From assembly GCA_964361075.1 (NCBI GenBank), contig CAYHZL010000105.1, positions 1 to 12,429 of the forward strand: DNA of 12,429 nucleotides. Direction: 5' to 3'. The notes beneath the pieces were generated by a model. It made no database searches. It worked only from the letters and a program-made list of their open reading frames with translations, and was not told the origin of the DNA. Positions 1 through 7,168 of this stretch are shown here, one piece after another (position 1 is the first letter of the stretch; every line of letters starts with the position of its first letter). This DNA comes from CAYHZL01 sp964361075. Lineage in GTDB: Bacteria; Bacteroidota; Ignavibacteria; UBA10030; UBA8401. The position numbers were made by a program, and so were the translations under genes.

Positions 1-98
1 GAAACGTTACAAAAAGTGTAACGAAACGTTACAACAGTGTAACGAAACGTTACAACAGTGTAACGAAACGTTACAAAATGTGTAACGAAACGTTACAC
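1..98. repeat. Tandem array of 21-22 bp palindromic units
   Basis: Four full units (1-22, 23-43, 44-64, 65-86) and a partial fifth (87-98) share the consensus GAAACGTTACAACAGTGTAAC. Unit lengths are 22, 21, 21 and 22 bp. Each junction forms a perfect palindrome, TGTAACG-AAA-CGTTACA, at 17-33, 38-54, 59-75 and 81-97. A further CGTTAC half-site lies at 111-116. The array touches the window edge, so it may be longer. The 21-22 bp period equals about two helical turns, which would put all palindromes on one DNA face. That fits an operator or iteron array, or a simple minisatellite; the sequence alone does not decide. Confidence 0.9.
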
Positions 99-120
99 TT
101 ACTCATACTACGTTACCCCG

Positions 121-178
121 CCCGCCGCGGCGGGTTATTCGGAGTCTCATTAGATGCCGAATAGGAGCGTTTCGGCAT
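121..178. repeat. GC-rich palindrome plus hairpin repeat downstream of the activator gene
   Basis: Positions 121-134 (CCCGCCGCGGCGGG) are a perfect 14 bp palindrome. Positions 154-161 (ATGCCGAA) and 171-178 (TTCGGCAT) form an 8 bp stem with a 9-base loop, followed on the plus strand by GACGTTTTT. The second hairpin has the same layout as those at 5756-5780 and 5881-5901, so it looks like one more copy of that dispersed family. The T-run could let it act as a plus-strand terminator, but no plus-strand gene ends here within the window. Confidence 0.7.
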
Positions 179-242
179 GACGTTTTTAAGGTTCTTCACT
201 TTTCGACCAAGTTCCTATGCGTCATTTTTTTTGTTGCAGCTA

Positions 243-1652
243 TTATTTTTTCTTTGATTTTTTTTGTACGGGAGGTTGTTTTAGAATTCTGCTGAGACGG
301 GCGCGCGAGACACCAAGCAGAGACGCTGCCTGACTTTTATTTCCCTGCACCGAGCGAAGAACTTCGTTAACAAGTTGCTGCTCAATTTCCGAAAGAGTTG
401 TTTTTTCGAGGTGCATCGAAAATGTAAGTTTATTTTTCTGATCAGAAGAGAACGCAGAAGTTTTTGGAGAGTGGTTGAAATCAAAATTCGATGTATCTAT
501 TATGGTTTTGTCGCACAGAACAACGGCGCACTCGACAGCATGTTTTAACTCACGTACGTTTCCATCCCATGTATGGTGTTGTAAATGTCGTACAGCTTCG
601 GGTGTAAATCCGGTAATGTTTTTTCTGTGGATTGTATTAAAATGATTCAAAAAATAATCGGCAAGGAGCGGAATATCGTTTTCACGATCTCGAAGCGGCG
701 GTAAAACTAATGGAAGTATGCGGAGACGAAAATATAAATCCTGTCTGAACATTCCTTTGCGAACAAGCTCTTCCAAATTTTTACTTGTTGCAGCAACAAT
801 ACGTGCATGTACAGGAATATTTTCTGTACCTCCTAATCGTCGCATTGTTTTTTCTTCAATCACTTTTAACAGTTTCGATTGCATGAGAAGACTGATGTCG
901 CCAATTTCATCTAAGAAGATTGTTCCTTTGTCTGCCACTTCAAACAAACCAATTTTGCGTTCACGTGCATCGGTAAAAGATCCTTTTTCATATCCGAAGA
1001 GTTCGGATTCCAATAACGTTTCAGGAATTGCCGAACAATTAATTTCCACAAAAGGATGTGCTTTATTGGAACTGTTGTAATGAATCGCTTTTACTAATAA
1101 TTCTTTTCCGGTGCCGGTTTCGCCAAGAATAAGTGTCGTCATGTAATCGCTCGCTATCACTTTGCGTGTGAGCCGGAGTGTTTCGAGCAATTGAGGTGAC
1201 TTGCCGATAATTTGATTAAAATCGTACACACTTGTTTTATGTTCTAGAAATTGTTGCTGTTGAATTTGTGTTTTCCATTCTTGAAAAGTGTTCTGAACAA
1301 GTACATATAATCTGCGATGATCTTTTGGGAAAACAAGATAGTCCTTAATTTTCAATCGCAACAACTCTATACCAACATCGTACGCCGGATGATGTGTAAC
1401 GACAACAATTGGAAGTGCCGGTTTTGCCTGTTGCAGTGTACTGATTTCATTGCGAAGTGTTTCCATGCTGCCATCTATTTCGTAGATGAACAAATCGGCA
1501 CTTGCTTTTTTTACCAGAGATTTTATTGTTACTGTGGAAAGCGTGATTCCCGGTATATCTGCACACAATAATTCAATTTCAGAGTGCAGCGCACTTGAGG
1601 AATGGATTCCTACGATGAAAGATTGGAACGTATGTTGAACAGATGAATTCAA
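243..1652 (-). CDS. Sigma-54-dependent transcriptional activator, NtrC family, with degenerate receiver domain
   Basis: A 469-residue enhancer-binding protein that would remodel sigma-54 RNA polymerase using ATP. Residues about 11-130 resemble a response-regulator receiver domain, but the N-terminal acidic pair is absent, Glu58 stands where the phosphoacceptor Asp is expected, and Phe108 replaces the conserved Lys; Thr86 remains. The AAA+ domain is intact: Walker A GETGTGKE at 177-184, the sigma-54 contact loop as GSFTDA at 224-229 (usual form GAFTGA), Walker B GTIFLDEIGD at 243-252, the arginine-finger region FRQDLYFRLR at 302-311 and WDGNVREL at 362-369. A Fis-type helix-turn-helix lies at about 423-457, with a Lys-rich tail. 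The start is a TTG at 1650-1652; there is no ATG before the domain, an in-frame stop lies a few codons upstream, and no clear ribosome binding site is visible, so the exact start is uncertain. It follows the kinase gene in the same orientation. Confidence 0.93.
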   Translation of the reverse strand: MNSSVQHTFQSFIVGIHSSSALHSEIELLCADIPGITLSTVTIKSLVKKASADLFIYEIDGSMETLRNEISTLQQAKPALPIVVVTHHPAYDVGIELLRLKIKDYLVFPKDHRRLYVLVQNTFQEWKTQIQQQQFLEHKTSVYDFNQIIGKSPQLLETLRLTRKVIASDYMTTLILGETGTGKELLVKAIHYNSSNKAHPFVEINCSAIPETLLESELFGYEKGSFTDARERKIGLFEVADKGTIFLDEIGDISLLMQSKLLKVIEEKTMRRLGGTENIPVHARIVAATSKNLEELVRKGMFRQDLYFRLRILPLVLPPLRDRENDIPLLADYFLNHFNTIHRKNITGFTPEAVRHLQHHTWDGNVRELKHAVECAVVLCDKTIIDTSNFDFNHSPKTSAFSSDQKNKLTFSMHLEKTTLSEIEQQLVNEVLRSVQGNKSQAASLLGVSRARLSRILKQPPVQKKSKKK

Positions 1653-1685
1653 AAAGTTATGAATAATGATAATTTGTCATTTGTT

Positions 1686-1815
1686 AATAGAACACTGATG
1701 ACACTGATGACACTGATGAGACTGGTTTACACAGATTTTATCTGTAATATCATGAAGCGAAAGATACATTTTTATCAGCTCGAATCCGTTCTATCGGTGC
1801 CATCTGTGTTCTATT
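1686..1815. repeat. Interspersed repeat with 10 bp terminal inverted repeats (copy 1)
   Basis: This 130 bp segment begins AATAGAACAC (1686-1695) and ends with its exact reverse complement GTGTTCTATT (1806-1815). Inside are three copies of a 9 bp unit ACTGATGAC at 1694-1720 (the last ends in G) and an 'ACACAGATTT' segment. The element at 8210-8298 has matching ends and a similar interior, so the two are one family. It lies between the kinase and activator genes. An ORF that could be read through it on the plus strand is composed of repeat and is not a credible gene. Confidence 0.75.
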
Positions 1816-1826
1816 TGGAAAAACTG

Positions 1827-1838
1827 CTGAGTAGTTAC
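1827..1838. repeat. Solo copy of the MITE terminal repeat
   Basis: CTGAGTAGTTAC here is the exact reverse complement of the first 12 bases (10149-10160) of the MITE-like element at 10149-10421. No matching opposite end was found nearby, so it may be the remnant of a decayed copy. Twelve bases is short enough that chance cannot be excluded. Confidence 0.45.
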
Positions 1839-1899
1839 GATAATTATTTAAATAACGGCGTACAGTATACAAAAAAATATTGACACTATTGCGAAAAAA

Positions 1900-4800
1900 T
1901 TAGGGCGTTTCGATTTTTTCAATAATGGAATGTATTTCCTTCAGAATTTCGCCGCGTTGGTACGAATTGAAAAATTTCACACGGAGCGCATCATTCTTTA
2001 TTTTTGATGCAATATATTCTAACGATTGCTTCGCATACTGAAAGTGCAACAATCCTTTTTCAAATAAGCCCCGGTTGAAGAATTCATTTCCGAGGTGATA
2101 ACATACTCTCCACGTGGTTTCAGTAACTATTTGCGTTTCGATTATTTCAAAGGCATCTATGTAGTAGAGAATAGGCGGCTGAAGACGGAAAATAATTCCA
2201 TGGCTGGAGACACTGCCAAGAAGTAACAGTGTTTCACTCTTGATGAATGCATAATTTTTTTCTGTGCTCAACTTTAGAATCTCATCTAAAATTTTATAAG
2301 AGCTTTGATGGTTGCTTAGCGCCAATTCTGTTTCTGCTAACTTTAGTGAAGCGAGGGAGTAGCTGCGAAAATCTTTTGCTGTGGCAAATAACTCTCTCGC
2401 TTTTTCGAGATGTTCTTTTGCTTGCAGAGAATTATTCTCCGCAACAAGCCGGCATCCCACAACATAATTGAACAGAGCATGTTGCGTTGCGATGCCGCTG
2501 CGAGAAAGCAATGCCGCTGCACTTTCCAAAAAAGGTTGAATGGCATTCGCACTTCCGAGCGCGATGTGAACACCGGCAAGTTGAAGATTTACTTCGATCA
2601 TCCCGTGCTCATCTTGCAGAGAATTATACAGACGCAAATCTTTTTCCCAGCAGTCAATCGCTTTTTCATATTCAGCATTGGCAAGAAATACTTCTCCCAT
2701 GTTTGTTAAACACAGCGCCATGCCGGGAAGAGTGCCAAGCCGAGAAAATATTTCGTATGCTTTTTCATAATAGCGCGACGCATCTTCGTATTTGCCTTGA
2801 TTGTACGACGCGATGCCGATGTTGTTATAGGCGCGCGCTTCTTGCTGTAAATTCCCGACTTCTTGTGAAAGAAAAAGAGCGCGCTGCCAATGTTGCGCTG
2901 CATCCGAAAATTGTTCTTGAGCACTGCACACATTTCCCAAATTTAAATAGGGAGCGATGAGTTTCGATTTTTGCTGTTCACGTTGCAGAATTGTAATTGA
3001 ACGTTGGAAACATGCGGCGGCATCGTCATATTTGTTTTGGTAGAAGTGAATGATGCCGAGATTATTCAGGACGGCGGTCATCGTAACGGAATTACTCAAA
3101 TCGCTATGCACTTGCAACGCATGCTGACTTCGCTCGAACGCTTCTGTGTATCTGCCGCGAGAAATATCAATGATGATTAATTCTTCTTCAATATCAATTT
3201 TTTCTTCAACCGTCTGCGCGAATGTTGATGCTTCAAGAAGAAGTGCGATAGCTTCTTCCAGACGTCCTTCGCGATTGTAAATGAGAGCAAGTTCTTTTGC
3301 GTATCGGTATCGTTGTATATCTTCATGTGAACCGGAGCGAAGTTGTTCGTATAGTTGAACAGCGTTTTTATAATCACCCGCCAAACTGTAACACTCAGCA
3401 AGATTTTCAAATACGGTATTCTCAATTTCTTCAGCGGGAAGAAGTGCACATGCCTCGCGCAGCAATGTGATAGTTTCATGTAAAGCGTACAGCGAACGCT
3501 TGCGTTCCGCAGCACGTAAGAAATACGTGAAAGCATCTTTGTTTTTTCCCGCATATTTAAAATGGTACGCAATAATTTCTGCTTCATCGTTTGCCGCTGC
3601 ACCATCGTGTACTATTGCTTCTGCAATTAACGCATGAAGCATTTGTTTTTCTTCACCAAGCGAATGGTACAGGAAATGCTGGAATTGCGATTGAGCAAGA
3701 AAATAACGGCTGCCATGTTCTCTCGATCTGACTATGCCGATGTTGACAAAAAAAAAGAGAAAACTTTTTAACCGCACAGCGGAAAAGGGTGAAAGACGTT
3801 CGAGCAAATTTATTGATGCAGGAGCGCGGAAACAACTGAGGAGACGAAGAAGAAAATATTCTTCCGGTTTGAATTGAGAAATTTTTTGTTGATAAAGATG
3901 TGAAATTGTATCGGCAAATTTCCCGCTTGCGTTGGGACGATCGAGATCTTCTTCTATTGCAGAAAGAATTTCATCGGGATGTATATTCGCATACTGTGCA
4001 ATAAATTCTTTAATAATATATGGTGAACCGCCAATGTGTTCGTTAATTTTTTTTACAAGTGAAAGTGAAATCTGATCTATATCAAGATCAAGAGACGCAG
4101 TGAGTAATTCCTGTATGCCGTGTTCATCGAGCGGCGCGATGACCAATAAATCTAATGGTATATCATGATACGCTTTGAGCAACGGTACTACATTTGATTC
4201 TGATTCACCTGTTAATAAAAATGCAATAGAAAAATCCAACGAGTTGCGCAGCATGTAGTGGAGTAATTCAAGAGTAGATTCGTCGGCATTTTCTATATTG
4301 TCAATCCATACTGCAAAAGGCGCGAGCAATGAAATTTCACAAAACAGTTTCGACCACATATCAACAAAGTGCAGTCGTATTTCCGGCTTATCTATGAGTT
4401 GCGCAATATGGTTGATTTGTTGTGTTGCATCATCGCCCCATACAGCAGTAAGAAATTCGTTGTGAAGGTGGAGAAATGTCTCACCTTTTGTGCCGAGCGA
4501 TTTTACAAAGGCAATTTGTTCCCGAAGAATTTTACGAAACGGTTCGTATGGCTGCGAACTTTGCGCGAAACATTGTGTTTTAAAAAATAATATACCATCA
4601 ATTTGTGCACGGCGTTTCACTTCATTGAGCAGCGGCGTTTTTCCGATTCCTGCTTCACCGGTAATGCAAATTGCCTGTGTGCGATGATGTTGTTCGCTGG
4701 TCGTAAAACCTAATCCCTGCATCAGAAAATTTTGAAGAAGTTGTATTTCTTTTTCTCTTCCGATAAGTCTGTGCACCGGAATATTTGCGAGTACGTTACT

Positions 4801-5649
4801 GTACAATAATTCTCGTGAAAATTTTAAATGCAAATGTTTTACAATATCTGTTGCCGACCGAAAACGCATGGCAGGATTTTTTTGAAGAAGCGATGTAATG
4901 AGTTCTTCAAAAAGCGGCGGTGTATGTTCGCGCACGGCAGTAACGGAAGGAATGAGAGACGAAAGATGATTTTTTATCGTTTCCGTTGCCGAGGTGCCGT
5001 GAAAAGGAGTGTGCCGCGCAATAATTTCAAACAGTGTTACACCAAGCGAATACAAATCAACGCGGCGATCGTAGTGATCGCCGCGAAGCAGTTCCGGTGC
5101 GAGGTATTCCAGCGAACCGCGTATCGGCTGATCAAGCGATTCAATGTGGGATGATGCAAATCCAAAATCTATAATTTTGACGAGAGGAATATTTTCATCA
5201 TTCAGTACATCGTGTGTAATAATGATATTCGCCGGCTTAATATCGAAGTGAATAAGTCCGTGCCGGTGTATGTATGCAAGCGCATGTGCAATTTGAAATA
5301 CAATCTCGGCAAGCGTCTCCCACTCCAGAGTTTCAGTAAACTGGAAAAGATCTTTTCCTTCAATGTATTCAAGGGTGAAGAAAAAATTGTCTTGATACCG
5401 TACTAAATCTGTCGAATGAATTTTACCGAAATCGAAAACCTGTGCAATGTTGGGATGTTTACACTGGCTGAGTGTGAAAAACTCTTCGCGAAGATTTTTT
5501 AATAGAGCACCATCAACATGAGACGGCTGAATTGTTTTGAGCGCGATTAATTTATTATTGTAGAGAGAATCTTTGACGAGGAAGACACTTCCCGCTGTAT
5601 TTTTCCCTAACACTTTTACAACAGTGTATCGCGAATTTATGTGAGCCAT
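1900..5649 (-). CDS. Serine/threonine protein kinase fused to AAA/NACHT-like ATPase and TPR repeats
   Basis: A 1249-residue predicted cytoplasmic signalling protein. Residues about 8-275 are a Hanks-type kinase domain: a glycine loop with the middle glycine replaced (LGKNTAGSV, 14-22), ATP-anchoring Lys38, catalytic loop HFDIKPAN (134-141; Asp136, Lys138, Asn141), DFG at 161-163 and APE at 184-186. Phe135 replaces the usual Arg, making it a non-RD kinase. From about 294 (LIGREKEI) an AAA_16/NACHT-like ATPase follows, with Walker A GEAGIGKT at 331-338 and a Walker B-like FAVWIDNIENAD at 445-456. Residues about 743-1230 are TPR repeats, clearest at 856-1010 (for example YNNIGIASYNQGKYEDA). The layout recalls PknK/MalT-type proteins, where the ATPase and TPR parts sense signals or partners. 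No transmembrane segment is evident. The start is ATG, with a weak AGAG 8 bases upstream. The substrate is unknown; the downstream activator is the obvious candidate partner. Confidence 0.95.
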   Translation of the reverse strand: MAHINSRYTVVKVLGKNTAGSVFLVKDSLYNNKLIALKTIQPSHVDGALLKNLREEFFTLSQCKHPNIAQVFDFGKIHSTDLVRYQDNFFFTLEYIEGKDLFQFTETLEWETLAEIVFQIAHALAYIHRHGLIHFDIKPANIIITHDVLNDENIPLVKIIDFGFASSHIESLDQPIRGSLEYLAPELLRGDHYDRRVDLYSLGVTLFEIIARHTPFHGTSATETIKNHLSSLIPSVTAVREHTPPLFEELITSLLQKNPAMRFRSATDIVKHLHLKFSRELLYSNVLANIPVHRLIGREKEIQLLQNFLMQGLGFTTSEQHHRTQAICITGEAGIGKTPLLNEVKRRAQIDGILFFKTQCFAQSSQPYEPFRKILREQIAFVKSLGTKGETFLHLHNEFLTAVWGDDATQQINHIAQLIDKPEIRLHFVDMWSKLFCEISLLAPFAVWIDNIENADESTLELLHYMLRNSLDFSIAFLLTGESESNVVPLLKAYHDIPLDLLVIAPLDEHGIQELLTASLDLDIDQISLSLVKKINEHIGGSPYIIKEFIAQYANIHPDEILSAIEEDLDRPNASGKFADTISHLYQQKISQFKPEEYFLLRLLSCFRAPASINLLERLSPFSAVRLKSFLFFFVNIGIVRSREHGSRYFLAQSQFQHFLYHSLGEEKQMLHALIAEAIVHDGAAANDEAEIIAYHFKYAGKNKDAFTYFLRAAERKRSLYALHETITLLREACALLPAEEIENTVFENLAECYSLAGDYKNAVQLYEQLRSGSHEDIQRYRYAKELALIYNREGRLEEAIALLLEASTFAQTVEEKIDIEEELIIIDISRGRYTEAFERSQHALQVHSDLSNSVTMTAVLNNLGIIHFYQNKYDDAAACFQRSITILQREQQKSKLIAPYLNLGNVCSAQEQFSDAAQHWQRALFLSQEVGNLQQEARAYNNIGIASYNQGKYEDASRYYEKAYEIFSRLGTLPGMALCLTNMGEVFLANAEYEKAIDCWEKDLRLYNSLQDEHGMIEVNLQLAGVHIALGSANAIQPFLESAAALLSRSGIATQHALFNYVVGCRLVAENNSLQAKEHLEKARELFATAKDFRSYSLASLKLAETELALSNHQSSYKILDEILKLSTEKNYAFIKSETLLLLGSVSSHGIIFRLQPPILYYIDAFEIIETQIVTETTWRVCYHLGNEFFNRGLFEKGLLHFQYAKQSLEYIASKIKNDALRVKFFNSYQRGEILKEIHSIIEKIETP

Positions 5650-5653
5650 ATAG

Positions 5654-5684
5654 TATTCTCTATCAAAGAAAAATTATTCTCTAT
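5654..5684. promoter_or_regulatory. Direct repeat with 21 bp spacing upstream of the kinase start
   Basis: TATTCTCTAT occurs at 5654-5663 and again at 5675-5684, start to start exactly 21 bp (about two helical turns). On the coding strand it reads ATAGAGAATA, and the nearer copy begins only 5 bases upstream of the kinase ATG. The position suits a repressor or autoregulatory site, and the nearer copy also supplies the weak AGAG of the ribosome binding site. Function is inferred from placement only. Confidence 0.35.
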
Positions 5685-5698
5685 TGGGTTTAATACCC

Positions 5699-5933
5699 CG
5701 CCGCTTGCGGTGTGATGTCATTCCCGCACGTTTTTGGCGGGAATCTATTCTGTGGATGCCCGATAAAAACATTCGGGCATGACAAATACTCCGTAGCTTG
5801 CTGCGGAGATTTTTATTTTCTTTTTTGGTTTTACACTCCGACGCTTGCGTCGTATTATGGTTCGTCATCTATTATTATAGACCCTGAAACAAGTTCAGGG
5901 TGACGTAGCAAATACCTCGCTGCTTGCGGCGAG
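5699..5933. repeat. Cluster of seven short hairpin repeats of two families
   Basis: Seven hairpins are packed into 235 bp. Family A has GC-rich stems around a GCTTGC core: 5699-5712, 5789-5808 (one G-T pair), 5839-5852 (CGACG-CTTG-CGTCG) and 5916-5933. Family B has 8 bp stems next to GTCA or TGAC: 5720-5744 (ATTCCCGC/GCGGGAAT), 5756-5780 (ATGCCCGA/TCGGGCAT) and 5881-5901 (ACCCTGAA/TTCAGGGT). A and B copies are interspersed. They fill nearly all the space between the kinase gene and the dppC stop codon. A short minus-strand ORF at 5674-5868 is made of these repeats and is not a gene. Similar hairpins occur at 154-178 and 12147-12164. Confidence 0.85.
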
Positions 5934-5944
5934 AAAATTTATTT

Positions 5945-7168
5945 TTATTGTTCACCAACAAGGTGTACCGTTACAACTAACAATGATAATGCTATTCCCG
6001 GAAAAATTCCCAACCACATCATTGAACTTGCATAACTCATAGATTCGGCAACCATGTTTCCCCAGCTTGGTTCCGGCGCTACAATACCAAGACCGAGAAA
6101 ACTGAGAGACGCTTCTGCCTGAATAATACTGCCGAGCTGCAAGATACTTACATTTTTTATTAAAGGAAGAATATTGGGAAGAATGTGAATGCGAAGTATT
6201 CGCAGCGGCGAAGTTCCCAATAATCGAGATGCGGAAATAAACTCGCGATGGCGAAGATGCAACACCTCGCCGCGAATTATTCGTGCAATACTCATCCAGC
6301 CGGTAGTAGAAAGCACAACGATCATTGCCGCAACAGACTGTCCAATAATTGCCATCAGTGTGAGCACGAGAAAGAGGGATGGAATAGATAACAGTACATC
6401 TACGAAGCGCATAAATAATTTATCAACGAAGCCGCCAAAAAATCCGGCCACCATTCCTATTAAAGTTCCGAAGAACACAGAGATGCACACGACGAGACAT
6501 CCGATTCCGAGAGAGTACCGAGAACCATACACTACTCTGCTGAAGATATCCCGACCAACAGCATCCGTCCCAAAAATAAAAACAACAAATGATTGTTTTG
6601 TGAATGTTTCTGTTCTCATTACGTTTGTATGTTCTACATTTTTTTGCGTTGTGGAAAAAAATATTGAACGATGCAAAAGATATTCGTTTACAAAATAAAT
6701 TTTATTTTTCAGATAACCGGCACCGGTAGCTGTACACTGAGTTCGTGTTGTTTCGAAAAGAACTCCTTTGCTTAATGGCGGAAGAAACCTCGTCGTGTGC
6801 AAATCGCCTTGTGCAAGAGGCGGGAGAGGTGTAACGATAGGGGCTGTGAATGCAATAAAAATAAACATGTACAGTATCGATGTGCTTATCTTTCTCGAAG
6901 TGCCGTCGCTTTTTACTGTAAGCATGTTGAAGTATTTCAGTGAAGCGAGCGGCGCAGCCAACCAGAGTATTCCTGCAATCCAATATTCAAGCAATCCGGT
7001 GTTCCATACTACTGCAGCTTTACTTGGGTGTGCACATAACAAAAAAAATGAACCGGCAAAAGAAATAACAGAATTAAAAATAAGTTCGGCATTCGCGTAG
7101 GAAATGAGAGCGTACAATACAATAACCGTGCACATACATATCAGACGAAAAATATTAGACATTCTCAT
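5945..7168 (-). CDS. dppC: Peptide/nickel-type ABC transporter permease, DppC/OppC family
   Basis: A 407-residue inner-membrane channel subunit, longer than the roughly 280-300 usual for DppC. The core is clear: FGTDAVGRDIFSR at about 199-211, several membrane segments between 218 and 400, and the ATPase-contacting EAA loop (309-335, ending HILPNILP). The extra length comes from an N-terminal part with about three hydrophobic segments (roughly 8-26, 33-47, 62-80) ahead of the usual first helix (97-117), and a long extracytoplasmic loop (118-198). The C-terminus ends VHLVGEQ, where the family normally continues through GD..RDALDPR, so the tail is short; the stop adjoins the hairpin cluster. 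The ATG at 7168 overlaps the end of dppB by 14 bp. A second ATG at 7162 would give an 8 bp overlap and is equally plausible. It pairs with DppB and would be driven by the divergently encoded ATPases. Confidence 0.92.
   Translation of the reverse strand: MRMSNIFRLICMCTVIVLYALISYANAELIFNSVISFAGSFFLLCAHPSKAAVVWNTGLLEYWIAGILWLAAPLASLKYFNMLTVKSDGTSRKISTSILYMFIFIAFTAPIVTPLPPLAQGDLHTTRFLPPLSKGVLFETTRTQCTATGAGYLKNKIYFVNEYLLHRSIFFSTTQKNVEHTNVMRTETFTKQSFVVFIFGTDAVGRDIFSRVVYGSRYSLGIGCLVVCISVFFGTLIGMVAGFFGGFVDKLFMRFVDVLLSIPSLFLVLTLMAIIGQSVAAMIVVLSTTGWMSIARIIRGEVLHLRHREFISASRLLGTSPLRILRIHILPNILPLIKNVSILQLGSIIQAEASLSFLGLGIVAPEPSWGNMVAESMSYASSMMWLGIFPGIALSLLVVTVHLVGEQ

Noticed and set aside
1..98. CRISPR array
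   Set aside because: Units follow each other directly with no unique spacers, and no cas gene is present.
1659..1883. 74-residue plus-strand ORF
   Set aside because: It runs through the interspersed repeat and its 9 bp tandem copies; the product is low-complexity with no recognisable domain.
2487..2960. 157-residue ORF opposite the kinase TPR region
   Set aside because: Antisense shadow of the TPR coding sequence with no recognisable domain.
5789..5820. Intrinsic terminator for the dppC operon
   Set aside because: The hairpin is followed by T-rich sequence only on the plus strand, while the neighbouring genes are on the minus strand.
5674..5868. 64-residue minus-strand ORF between kinase and dppC
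   Set aside because: It consists of the hairpin repeats; no ribosome binding site or domain.
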